Shown: positions 53,448-61,884 of the stretch, one piece after another
Layout: every line of letters starts with the position of its first letter
How positions within the stretch are numbered: position 1 is the stretch's first letter
Origin: Trichodesmium sp050015995
GTDB lineage: Bacteria > Cyanobacteriota > Cyanobacteriia > Cyanobacteriales > Microcoleaceae
NCBI RefSeq assembly: GCF_050015995.1
Contig: NZ_JBNHEP010000026.1
Span: 1 to 64,000, forward strand
Reading direction: 5' to 3'
DNA: 64,000 bases
Program-made: the position numbers and the translations under genes
The notes under the pieces: model-generated
The model's input: only the letters and a program-made list of their open reading frames with translations
Told to the model about the DNA's origin: nothing
Database searches by the model: none

Positions 53448-56400
53448 ATGCCAGAATTAATAGGATTTGCATCTTTACCCGCTGATACATTTGCTGATGG
53501 ACCAGAATCAGGCGCAGATGTAGACACCACTCGTACTGGGCCTTTTCCTGGTCAACCTGTAGGTGGATGGAGTGGCGTACAATTTGCCGACGCTAATAGC
53601 TACTGGTTCATAGTAGATAGTCTTTTTGGTGGCAGTTCTGATACTCTTGCTAGAATCTACAAAGTTAATCCCAATTTTGCTGGTATAGAAGGGGGTGACG
53701 GTAGTGTTGAGCTAGAAGAATTTATTACCCTTACCGATCCTAACAATTTTGTACCTTTTGAAATTCTGAACGAAAATGACCCTGAAAGACCTTTAACAGG
53801 TACAGACTTTGATACCGAAGCATTAGTTATTGATAGTAACGGCGACCTGTGGGTAGGAGACGAATATGGTCCCTATCTATTACACTTCGACAGTAATGGA
53901 GTTTTATTAGAGGCTCCTATTTCCACCCCTAATATTCCTCGACTGAATACTCTTAACGGGAAAATTCCTATTAATATTGGTCATCGTGGCGCTAGCGGTC
54001 CTCGACCAGAACATACTTTAGAAGGTTTCCGTTTAGCTTTAGAGCAAGGTGCAGATTTTATTGAAACGGACTATGTGATGACTTCGGATGGAGTGCCTAT
54101 CGTTCGTCACGAACCATTGCTCAATAACACTACAAATATTCTTGATATTCTTGACGATAACCCTGAATTTGCAGCTCGCGAAACAACTAAAACTATTGAC
54201 GGAGTTGAAATTACAGGTTTCTTTGCAGAAGACTTTACCCTAGATGAAATTAAAACCCTACGCGCTCGACAACCTCGGCCCGAACGTAGTGATGAGTTTG
54301 ATGACTTGTTTGAAATTCCCACGATGGCTGAAGTAATTCAGTTAGTTAAGGATTTTACAGAGGAAACAGGTGAGGAAGTAGGTATTGTTCACGAACTCAA
54401 ACATAATAGCTATTTTGATAGTATTGGTTTGAATGTAGAAGAAGCTACAGTAGATGTTTTGGTGGCAGAAGATTTTACAGACCCAGAACAAAACATTATT
54501 CAAACTTTTGAAATTGCACCTCTAATTAGTTTAGACCAGGAAATTATGCCAGATGCAGGAATTGATGTTCCTCTGCATCAACTTACTGGAGCAGTTACAG
54601 AAAACTTTAATCCTGGATTTTCTTTCCCTTACGATCTAATTGACAACTTTAGCGATCCTGATTTTACTGAGGATGATGCTCGTGAAGTTTACGGCGATTT
54701 AGTCGATATTATCGATCTGAGTGAAGAAACAGGATACGGCGATTTATTGGCATTGCCTGAATTTTATGATTTCATGGCAACCTACGCTGAAGCTGTTAAC
54801 CCTTGGAAAAATACTATTTTACCGAGAGAACTTTTGGAGGAACCTGTAGATGGTGACGGGGATGGTAACGCTGAAATTACTACCCAGTTAACAGGGGAAG
54901 TTTTGCCTCTAATTGATTTTGCACATGATGCAGAATTACTGGTTAATGTATATACTCTACGGGATGAGGAACGCTATCTGACTTTAAACCCAGATGGTTC
55001 GGTACAAACTCCGACACAAGAAGTAGAAGATTTAATAAATTTAGGTGCAGATGGTTTAATTGGTGACTTCCCAGAAACTATTGAGGAAGTATTGAATCGC
55101 TTTTTTGCTGATGAAGTAAGAGCGCCTCAAAATCCTGATGTGGAAGCAGGGGATGCTGTAGCAAATTTACGGGGTTCCCGTGGTTTTGAGGGTATTGGTT
55201 ACAGTCCAGACAGAACTACACTTTATCCGATTTTAGAAGCACCAGTAGATGGCGATCCAGAAAATTCTCTACGAATTTATGAATATGACATTGAGACTGG
55301 AACTTACAGCAACGAAATAGTAGGATTATATCCCCTCGACGATCCTGGCGATACTCCAACTTTCCAGCTCGGAGATTTAACTCCCGTCAATGATACTCAG
55401 TTTATCGCCATTGAAAGGGATGATTTTCAAGCAGATGAAGCTTTCTTCAAGAAAGTCTTTCTCATCGATATTTCCCAAGTAGATGAGAATGGTTTCGTCT
55501 CCAAAACTGAATTAGTCGATCTGTTAGATATTGACGATCCTGATGACCTTGATGGGAATGGCAGCAACAATTTTACTCTTCCCATTACCAGTATTGAGGA
55601 TGTATTAGTATTTGACGAGGAAACAATTCTAGTTTCTGTAGACAATAACTATCCGTTCGGTGATTTTGCCACAGGGCGACCCCCAGAATTAGATAATAAT
55701 GAAATTATCTTAGTCGAACTAGACGAACCTCTGGATCTCGATCCGCGACTAGGAATAAACGGGTTGCCAGCTCCAGAACCAATTTTCAACCCAGAAGCAG
55801 AAATTGCAGAAGTTAGAAGTATTGAATTTATTGGTGAAAGTAGTATTCCTGCTGCCTTAGATTTTGAAAGCACTGAAGTAGGTGGGTTTTCTGGTTTAAC
55901 TTACGACCCTGAAAACCGAGTTTATTACGCTATTTCTGATGACCGCAGCAATATTAACCCTGCTCGTTATTACACTTTAGATATAAATCTCAATGGTGGT
56001 AATGCTCTAGATGTTAGCGTTGCAGAAGTAACTACTCTGTTGGATGAAAACGAAGATGTTTTTGAGTCAGAAAGTCTAGACCCCGAAGGTATTGTTTTAA
56101 CCAATAACGAGACTGTATTCATTTCTTCCGAAGGCAATACAGGAGAATTAGTTAATCCTTTTGTTAATGAATTTGCTTTAACAGGAGAACAGTTAAACGC
56201 ACTTGAAATACCTCAAAAATTCTTGCCTACCGCCGACAATAGCAGTGGTATTCGGGATAATTTAGCTTTTGAAAGTTTAACTATCGATCCTCAAGAGCGC
56301 TTCCTCTATACCGGAATTGAAAATGCTCTCTTCCAAGACGGACCTGCTGCTGGTATCGACCAAACCAGTTTAGCAAGAGTTATTCAATACGATCTAGCTA

Positions 56401-57452
56401 CAGGGGAACCACAAGCTGAATTTGTTTACGAAACCGATAATGCAAACGCTCCTGCTGGCACTCCTGATAGTGTAGATCGTACTAACAGTCTTGCTGAATT
56501 AGTAGCATTAGATAATTCAGGAACTTTCTTAGCTTTAGAAAGATATTTTGACGACAATGGTTTAAATCAAAACAAACTCTATCTGGCATCAGCTCAAAAT
56601 GCTACTGATGTAAGTGACTTAGATAGTTTAGTAGGTCAAGAAATTGTCGTTGCTGGGAAAGAGCTGCTGGTAGATTTTAACGACATTGACACTGGTTTTG
56701 ATGGTCTGGATGATTTTGAAGGTTTAGCTCTAGGACCAATTTTACCTGATGGTCGTCAATCTTTAATTGTAGTTAGCGATAACGACTTCGACTCTACTCA
56801 AGAAACTCAATTCTTTGCTTTTGCTCTTGACTTAGGTTTACCTCCAACTAACGGCGATGACACGTTAGTGGGTACTGGTGGAGATGACGTGATTGATGGT
56901 CGTGGTGGTAACGATGCTCTCAACGCTGGTCGTGGAAACGATAAAGTATTTGGTAAGTCTGGTGATGACTTGTTGATAGGTCGTTCTGGTAATGATATTT
57001 TGTTGGGTGGTCCAGGGGAAGATACTTTAGAAGGAGGTATTGGTCGCGATCGCCTCAATGGTGGAGCAGGAAACGATACACTCAGAGGAGGTGGTAGTAT
57101 TGACCGCTTTATCTTTAACACCAATCAACCATTTGATTCTGATGATTTGGGTGTAGACACAATTACCGATTTCTCCATTACCCAGGGAGATATTATTCTG
57201 TTAGACCGCCAGACTTTCACTACTATTAACAGTGAAGCGGGAATAGGTTTTAGCATTGACAGTGAATTTAGTACCGTTGCTAGCGATGGAGATGCGGCAA
57301 CTGCTGATGCAGTTATTGTTTACAATGAGAATAATGGTAATTTGTTCTATAATCCTGATGGTGACACACCTGGTTTTGGCAGTGGCGGTCAATTTGCAAC
57401 TTTGACAAATACTGCGTCTTTAGGAGCAGATGATTTCTTGATTAGGTCTTAG
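53448..57452 (+). CDS. secreted GDPD + phytase-like + RTX phosphohydrolase
   Basis: A 1334-residue multidomain protein. Residues 1-165 and about 565-780 are two halves of an 'esterase-like activity of phytase' beta-propeller (DTEALVIDSNGDLWVGDEYG; RGFEGIGYSPDRTTLYP). Between them lies a glycerophosphodiester phosphodiesterase domain (about 172-560) with its catalytic start GHRGASGPRPEHTLEGF (His179, Arg180) and FIETDYVMTSDGVPIVRHEP. Residues about 790-1125 form a second phytase-like module (GGFSGLTYDPENRVYYAISD). RTX repeats (GGAGNDTLRGGG) fill 1137-1225, ending in the type I secretion region. No signal peptide. It would release phosphate from glycerophosphodiesters and perhaps inositol phosphates outside the cell. 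Four Pho repeats upstream support induction by phosphate starvation. Confidence 0.88.
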   Translation: MPELIGFASLPADTFADGPESGADVDTTRTGPFPGQPVGGWSGVQFADANSYWFIVDSLFGGSSDTLARIYKVNPNFAGIEGGDGSVELEEFITLTDPNNFVPFEILNENDPERPLTGTDFDTEALVIDSNGDLWVGDEYGPYLLHFDSNGVLLEAPISTPNIPRLNTLNGKIPINIGHRGASGPRPEHTLEGFRLALEQGADFIETDYVMTSDGVPIVRHEPLLNNTTNILDILDDNPEFAARETTKTIDGVEITGFFAEDFTLDEIKTLRARQPRPERSDEFDDLFEIPTMAEVIQLVKDFTEETGEEVGIVHELKHNSYFDSIGLNVEEATVDVLVAEDFTDPEQNIIQTFEIAPLISLDQEIMPDAGIDVPLHQLTGAVTENFNPGFSFPYDLIDNFSDPDFTEDDAREVYGDLVDIIDLSEETGYGDLLALPEFYDFMATYAEAVNPWKNTILPRELLEEPVDGDGDGNAEITTQLTGEVLPLIDFAHDAELLVNVYTLRDEERYLTLNPDGSVQTPTQEVEDLINLGADGLIGDFPETIEEVLNRFFADEVRAPQNPDVEAGDAVANLRGSRGFEGIGYSPDRTTLYPILEAPVDGDPENSLRIYEYDIETGTYSNEIVGLYPLDDPGDTPTFQLGDLTPVNDTQFIAIERDDFQADEAFFKKVFLIDISQVDENGFVSKTELVDLLDIDDPDDLDGNGSNNFTLPITSIEDVLVFDEETILVSVDNNYPFGDFATGRPPELDNNEIILVELDEPLDLDPRLGINGLPAPEPIFNPEAEIAEVRSIEFIGESSIPAALDFESTEVGGFSGLTYDPENRVYYAISDDRSNINPARYYTLDINLNGGNALDVSVAEVTTLLDENEDVFESESLDPEGIVLTNNETVFISSEGNTGELVNPFVNEFALTGEQLNALEIPQKFLPTADNSSGIRDNLAFESLTIDPQERFLYTGIENALFQDGPAAGIDQTSLARVIQYDLATGEPQAEFVYETDNANAPAGTPDSVDRTNSLAELVALDNSGTFLALERYFDDNGLNQNKLYLASAQNATDVSDLDSLVGQEIVVAGKELLVDFNDIDTGFDGLDDFEGLALGPILPDGRQSLIVVSDNDFDSTQETQFFAFALDLGLPPTNGDDTLVGTGGDDVIDGRGGNDALNAGRGNDKVFGKSGDDLLIGRSGNDILLGGPGEDTLEGGIGRDRLNGGAGNDTLRGGGSIDRFIFNTNQPFDSDDLGVDTITDFSITQGDIILLDRQTFTTINSEAGIGFSIDSEFSTVASDGDAATADAVIVYNENNGNLFYNPDGDTPGFGSGGQFATLTNTASLGADDFLIRS

Positions 57453-57513
57453 GATATTGTAAGCTGTATCGTAATGCACCTTATATTGTATCTCATTAAT
57501 TAGCTACCTTAAA

Positions 57514-57589
57514 GTAGGGACGTTGGATGGAACGTCCCTACAAGTTTTTGGTTGTAAATATGTGGTTCATAAATCTGAAAAGCGCTGTA
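57514..57589. repeat. 76-bp dispersed repeat with hairpin (copy 2)
   Basis: GTAGGGACGTT at 57514-57524 pairs with AACGTCCCTAC at 57531-57541, followed by AAGTTTTTGG and the tail shared with 30793-30840. As the first structure after the stop and with a T-run behind it, it may serve as terminator of the GDPD/phytase gene. Confidence 0.75.
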
Positions 57590-57881
57590 TAATGAAATTA
57601 ATTCATTGATGCCATCCAGTGCGAGCTTCTAGCTCGCGAATGATTTTGACGAATATATTTCCGAAAAACGTTTGATATAGAATCCGGTTATATAATATAT
57701 GTTTATAACTCTATAATTACTTTAATCTCCCCACACTTCCCACCCTTCCCACACTTCCCACCCCCAACTATATAATAAGTATTCAACCGGATTTGATATG
57801 ATACCATAGGAGGGAAAAACGTTTGGGAACAAGATGCTCCCACTATTAATTTTATTATAAATTAATTCAATAGTTGTAGGT

Positions 57882-57900
57882 ACTGATAACTGATAACTGA
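57882..57900 (+). repeat. STRR heptamer array before a start codon
   Basis: Two ACTGATA units plus ACTGA end one base before the ATG at 57902, preceded by AGGT as at 1508. Start context identical to that at 1546 (CTGAAATGAC). Confidence 0.85.
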
Positions 57901-57901
57901 A

Positions 57902-58141
57902 ATGACACTTACTTTTGATTTAAAAGATATTGCGACTGCTTTACCAATTTTTGTCGAACCAGAACAAAAGGAAAAGTTTTTGTTTGTCTTAGGTGCTTTA
58001 ATGACTAGATTAATTAGTTTGAGAAAAGGTGCGGAAATTCTGGGAATTGATGCTGAGGAATTATTGCAAATCTTGGATTTATTAGGCATTGAATTTTCCT
58101 ATCTTTCCTCTGAGGATATAGAACAGGAACAAAGGTGGTAA
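57902..58141 (+). CDS. UPF0175-like small protein
   Basis: A 79-residue protein. The middle and C-terminal half (LRKGAEILGIDAEELLQILD, LLGIEFSYLSSED) resembles the helix-turn-helix of UPF0175 proteins, which usually act as antitoxin-like partners of PIN-domain DUF3368 genes. No PIN gene follows; the next 340 bases are repeats. So it is either an orphan or a regulator. The start is fixed by the heptamer array. Confidence 0.6.
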   Translation: MTLTFDLKDIATALPIFVEPEQKEKFLFVLGALMTRLISLRKGAEILGIDAEELLQILDLLGIEFSYLSSEDIEQEQRW

Positions 58142-58484
58142 AAGTTTTGAAAAAAATAACCTAACCCCCCAACCCCCTTCCCTACCAGGGAAGGGGGAGT
58201 ATTTCTCCCCTCTCCTTGCAGGAGAGGGGTTGGGGGAGAGGTCTTCATTAACTCAAATTTACCCACATTTTCAAGCTAGACGCGCTATGCTGTATAAACC
58301 AACCCCTTTCCTTCCTAGGAAAGAGGGAGTAGAATACATACTTGGTAAGTTATATTTCGGGTAAAATGAAATAACTTAACCTCCTTAAACCCTCTTACTT
58401 ATCTGGGAATAGAGAAATCTTGCTGCCCTCTCCTTGCAGGAGAGGGGTTGGGGGAGAGGTCATTATCAACTCACAAAATAATTT
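58142..58484. repeat. spacer built of C/G-rich palindromic repeats
   Basis: CTAACCCCCCAACCCCCTTC plus CCTACCAGGGAAGGGGGAG at about 58160-58198, then CTCCTTGCAGGAGAGGGGTT at about 58211 and again at about 58430. These are members of the same family that flanks 41429 and 58900. No gene seen. Confidence 0.75.
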
Positions 58485-58904
58485 ATGGAGTCTTCAAAAC
58501 TACAGCAACCATCCTTACTCAGAAATAAGAAAACTCATAATATTGTAATTGGACAAAAAGTATCTCCCAGTAAAGTAGAGCGCGCTAGGGAATTTCGGCG
58601 CCAGATGACACCTGAAGAGAAAATCTTGTGGCAACGTCTTCGTGCTAATCGTTTAAATGGTTGGCATTTTCGTCGCCAACAAATTATTGATGGATTTATT
58701 GTAGACTTTTATTGTCACTCTGCTGGAGTTGTGGTAGAAGTTGACGGGGAAATTCATCAGCAGCAAGTTGAATATGATGCAGAGCGCGATCGCGTTCTCT
58801 TAATGCGAGGAATTCGATTATTACGATTTAACAATGAAGAAGTTAGACAACAACTCAATAGGGTTTTGACAAGTATTGCTACTGTCTGTAGTGAAGAAAC
58901 CTAA
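58485..58904 (+). CDS. DUF559 (Vsr-like) endonuclease-fold protein
   Basis: A 139-residue protein whose residues about 30-130 are a DUF559 domain: ARxxRRQMTPEEKILWQRLR (seen as AREFRRQMTPEEKILWQRLR), FRRQQIIDGFIVDFYC, VVVEVDGEIH and LLMRGIRLLRF. The D-x(n)-ExD pattern is that of very-short-patch-repair-like PD-(D/E)XK nucleases. The N-terminal 25 residues are not conserved. Proteins of this family are scattered in cyanobacterial genomes, often in repeat-rich places; the function is unproven. The reading frame ends inside a palindromic repeat, so the last residues may be repeat-derived. Confidence 0.8.
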   Translation: MESSKLQQPSLLRNKKTHNIVIGQKVSPSKVERAREFRRQMTPEEKILWQRLRANRLNGWHFRRQQIIDGFIVDFYCHSAGVVVEVDGEIHQQQVEYDAERDRVLLMRGIRLLRFNNEEVRQQLNRVLTSIATVCSEET

Positions 58905-59035
58905 CCCCCCAACCCCCTTCCCTAGTAGGGAAGGGGGGGAAAGATTTATCCTCTTATCTATCTGTTATAGGGAGATAAAATTTATCCCCTTCTTGCTCCC
59001 CTCCCCTTGCAGGGGAGGGGTTGGGGGAGAGGTCT
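58900..59035. repeat. C/G-rich palindromic repeats between DUF559 and PLD genes
   Basis: CTAACCCCCCAACCCCCTTC and CCCTAGTAGGGAAGG at 58902-58938 followed by CTCCCCTTGCAGGGGAGGGG near 58998. The same pair in the same order occurs at 58160-58240. Confidence 0.75.
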
Positions 59036-59059
59036 CCAATTACCACAAAATCAAGACAA

Positions 59060-60904
59060 ATGTTTCTACAATCTTCTACTAAATATATCGACTCTGAGTT
59101 AAACAATTTAGCCGATAAAATCGAAAAAGATAGCCCTGGTTTATCAGTTTTTGCTGCCCGTCAATTCTGTTATCAACTGTATCAAACTCCGGTTCAAATT
59201 GAGATAACAAAAGAACGAGATTTGAATATTCTTGAGGAATTTATTCTCAGAGCAAGTATTCAGTTTAATCCTCCACCAACTCAAATAGAATTGGCACAAA
59301 TACTAAAGTTAGATCCTATATTTATTCAAAGCACTACTAATACTCTTCAATCCCTACAAACCCTAACTTTAACACCACCAGATTCTAGAATTACCATAAC
59401 TTCTGAAGGTCAAGAATTTTATACAAAAGGTTCCTTGCCACAACCGCCAGAAAATAAACTTATTTATGCTATTACTAATCCTCTTTCTGGAGAAATTAAC
59501 TGGCGACTTTCTGCGGTAACATCTAAATCTCCAGAACTGCCAAATTTAGCCGATTTTATAACCTTTAAAAATACAACTCCCGATCTTAGTAATTTGACTA
59601 TTGAAGAACTACAAAAACAAATTTTAGATTCTAATTTAGGTGTTCATCTACCAGAATCAGGGCAAATAATTAAAAATTTTTCTGTCGATAAAGATGGGAA
59701 AAAAGTTACCTGGAAAGCTATTTCTATATGGGCAATATTTGATGCGGTCGAAGAAAAGTTGATTTTACAGGCGAGAGAAGGAAATAAAATTTTAGAATCA
59801 GTGTCAAATCAATTACAAGAAATGGCAGATAAGGAAAAATTTTTGCTCAATGAATTATTTGGTTTACCTCCTGAATCTATAGCCTCTCAAACAGAATCAA
59901 TTTTAGAACTAAAAAACCAAAAAGTTGAGGATAGACTCCAAAAAATTCGGCAACAAGGAATTGAAATAATTAAACAAACTAGAGAAAAAAAGAGGAAAAC
60001 CTTACCCAAAAATTCCGAGTTTATCTTGTTGCGCGATCGCCAAATTAGACCGGAGTTTTTATCTACTCTCAAAGCAGCAACTCAACAGATTTTAATTTAT
60101 TCTCCTTGGGTGACTGAGGAAGTAGTCGATGAGGAATTTATGCAACTTTTACAAAAGTTGGCAAATAATGGAGTGTGGATTTTAATCGGATATGGAATTG
60201 CCGAAAAACAGGAAGAAGAAACCAAACCAATATCGCCCAAAGTTGAGGAAAAATTGTTAACAATTAGAACTCCTGAAGATTTACCAGCAGCTCAGATATT
60301 TTGGTTAGGAAATTCTCATGCTAAGGAGGTATTAGTAGATAGAAAAGTTCATTTATCTGGCTCTCATAATTGGCTTTCTTATCGCGGAGATAGAGGTTTT
60401 CGAGGAGAGACGACTTATAAAGTTACAAATGCTGATACTGTTAGGTCAGCTTATGAATATTTACAGACTAGATTTCAATCTTATGCTGAGAATTTATGGG
60501 AATCGGCAGTGTCAAATCAGGATATTAATTTAGCTGTAAAATGTGTCTGTATTTGGGGTGCTTTAGGTATGACGGAAATAGCACTCCAAGAATTACAATA
60601 TCATAATTGGATTGAACTTTTTCCAGTGTGGTTAAAAGTAGTTATTCAGGGTTTGAGGTCAAAACAAATTTTACCTGATGATATGATTTTTGAGAAAGCA
60701 ATTTCTTGGCTAAATATAGTTGATAAATCTGATAAAAATATAGAGGATTTACGGTCTGGATGGCAAGGGGTTGTAGAAGCGATCGCTCGTCAAAATCGCC
60801 AAGCAGCTTTAAGTTTATTAAATGAGGCAGCATGGGGAGAATTTATCCGTTTAGAAATTTCTGCAAAAGACACCCCAGAAAAATTTATATCGAAATTGCT
60901 TTAA
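59060..60904 (+). CDS. phospholipase D-fold protein of unknown role
   Basis: From the ATG at 59060 the protein has 614 residues; an earlier start at 59021 would lie inside a repeat and is rejected. Residues about 335-470 form a PLD-like domain: TQQILIYSPWVTEEVVDEEF, then HAKEVLVD (His420, Lys422, Asp427) and GSHNWLSYRGD, the HxKxxxxD and GSxN parts of one HKD motif. Such single-HKD proteins work as dimers, often as nucleases. Residues 1-330 hold a helical region and a domain with VTWKAISIWAIFDAVEEKLI; the C-terminus is helical. PLD-fold nucleases occur in several anti-phage systems, for example DISARM DrmC, but no such partner is adjacent. Function unknown. Confidence 0.7.
   Translation: MFLQSSTKYIDSELNNLADKIEKDSPGLSVFAARQFCYQLYQTPVQIEITKERDLNILEEFILRASIQFNPPPTQIELAQILKLDPIFIQSTTNTLQSLQTLTLTPPDSRITITSEGQEFYTKGSLPQPPENKLIYAITNPLSGEINWRLSAVTSKSPELPNLADFITFKNTTPDLSNLTIEELQKQILDSNLGVHLPESGQIIKNFSVDKDGKKVTWKAISIWAIFDAVEEKLILQAREGNKILESVSNQLQEMADKEKFLLNELFGLPPESIASQTESILELKNQKVEDRLQKIRQQGIEIIKQTREKKRKTLPKNSEFILLRDRQIRPEFLSTLKAATQQILIYSPWVTEEVVDEEFMQLLQKLANNGVWILIGYGIAEKQEEETKPISPKVEEKLLTIRTPEDLPAAQIFWLGNSHAKEVLVDRKVHLSGSHNWLSYRGDRGFRGETTYKVTNADTVRSAYEYLQTRFQSYAENLWESAVSNQDINLAVKCVCIWGALGMTEIALQELQYHNWIELFPVWLKVVIQGLRSKQILPDDMIFEKAISWLNIVDKSDKNIEDLRSGWQGVVEAIARQNRQAALSLLNEAAWGEFIRLEISAKDTPEKFISKLL

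Positions 60905-61884
<980 letters not shown>

Larger units (their letters stand above)
57453..57901. other. spacer downstream of the GDPD/phytase gene
   Basis: Holds the dispersed hairpin repeat at 57514-57589, a C-rich tandem tract (TTCCCACCC units) at about 57727-57765 and the heptamer array before 57902. No gene seen. Confidence 0.6.

Noticed and set aside
54107..57392. Several minus-strand frames inside the GDPD/phytase gene
   Set aside because: Ser/Pro-rich antisense shadows of acidic RTX and propeller codons; the plus-strand gene is unambiguous.
59021..59059. Upstream start for the PLD-fold gene
   Set aside because: The extra 13 codons come from the end of a palindromic repeat (GGGGGAGAGGTC); the ATG at 59060 gives a sensible N-terminus.
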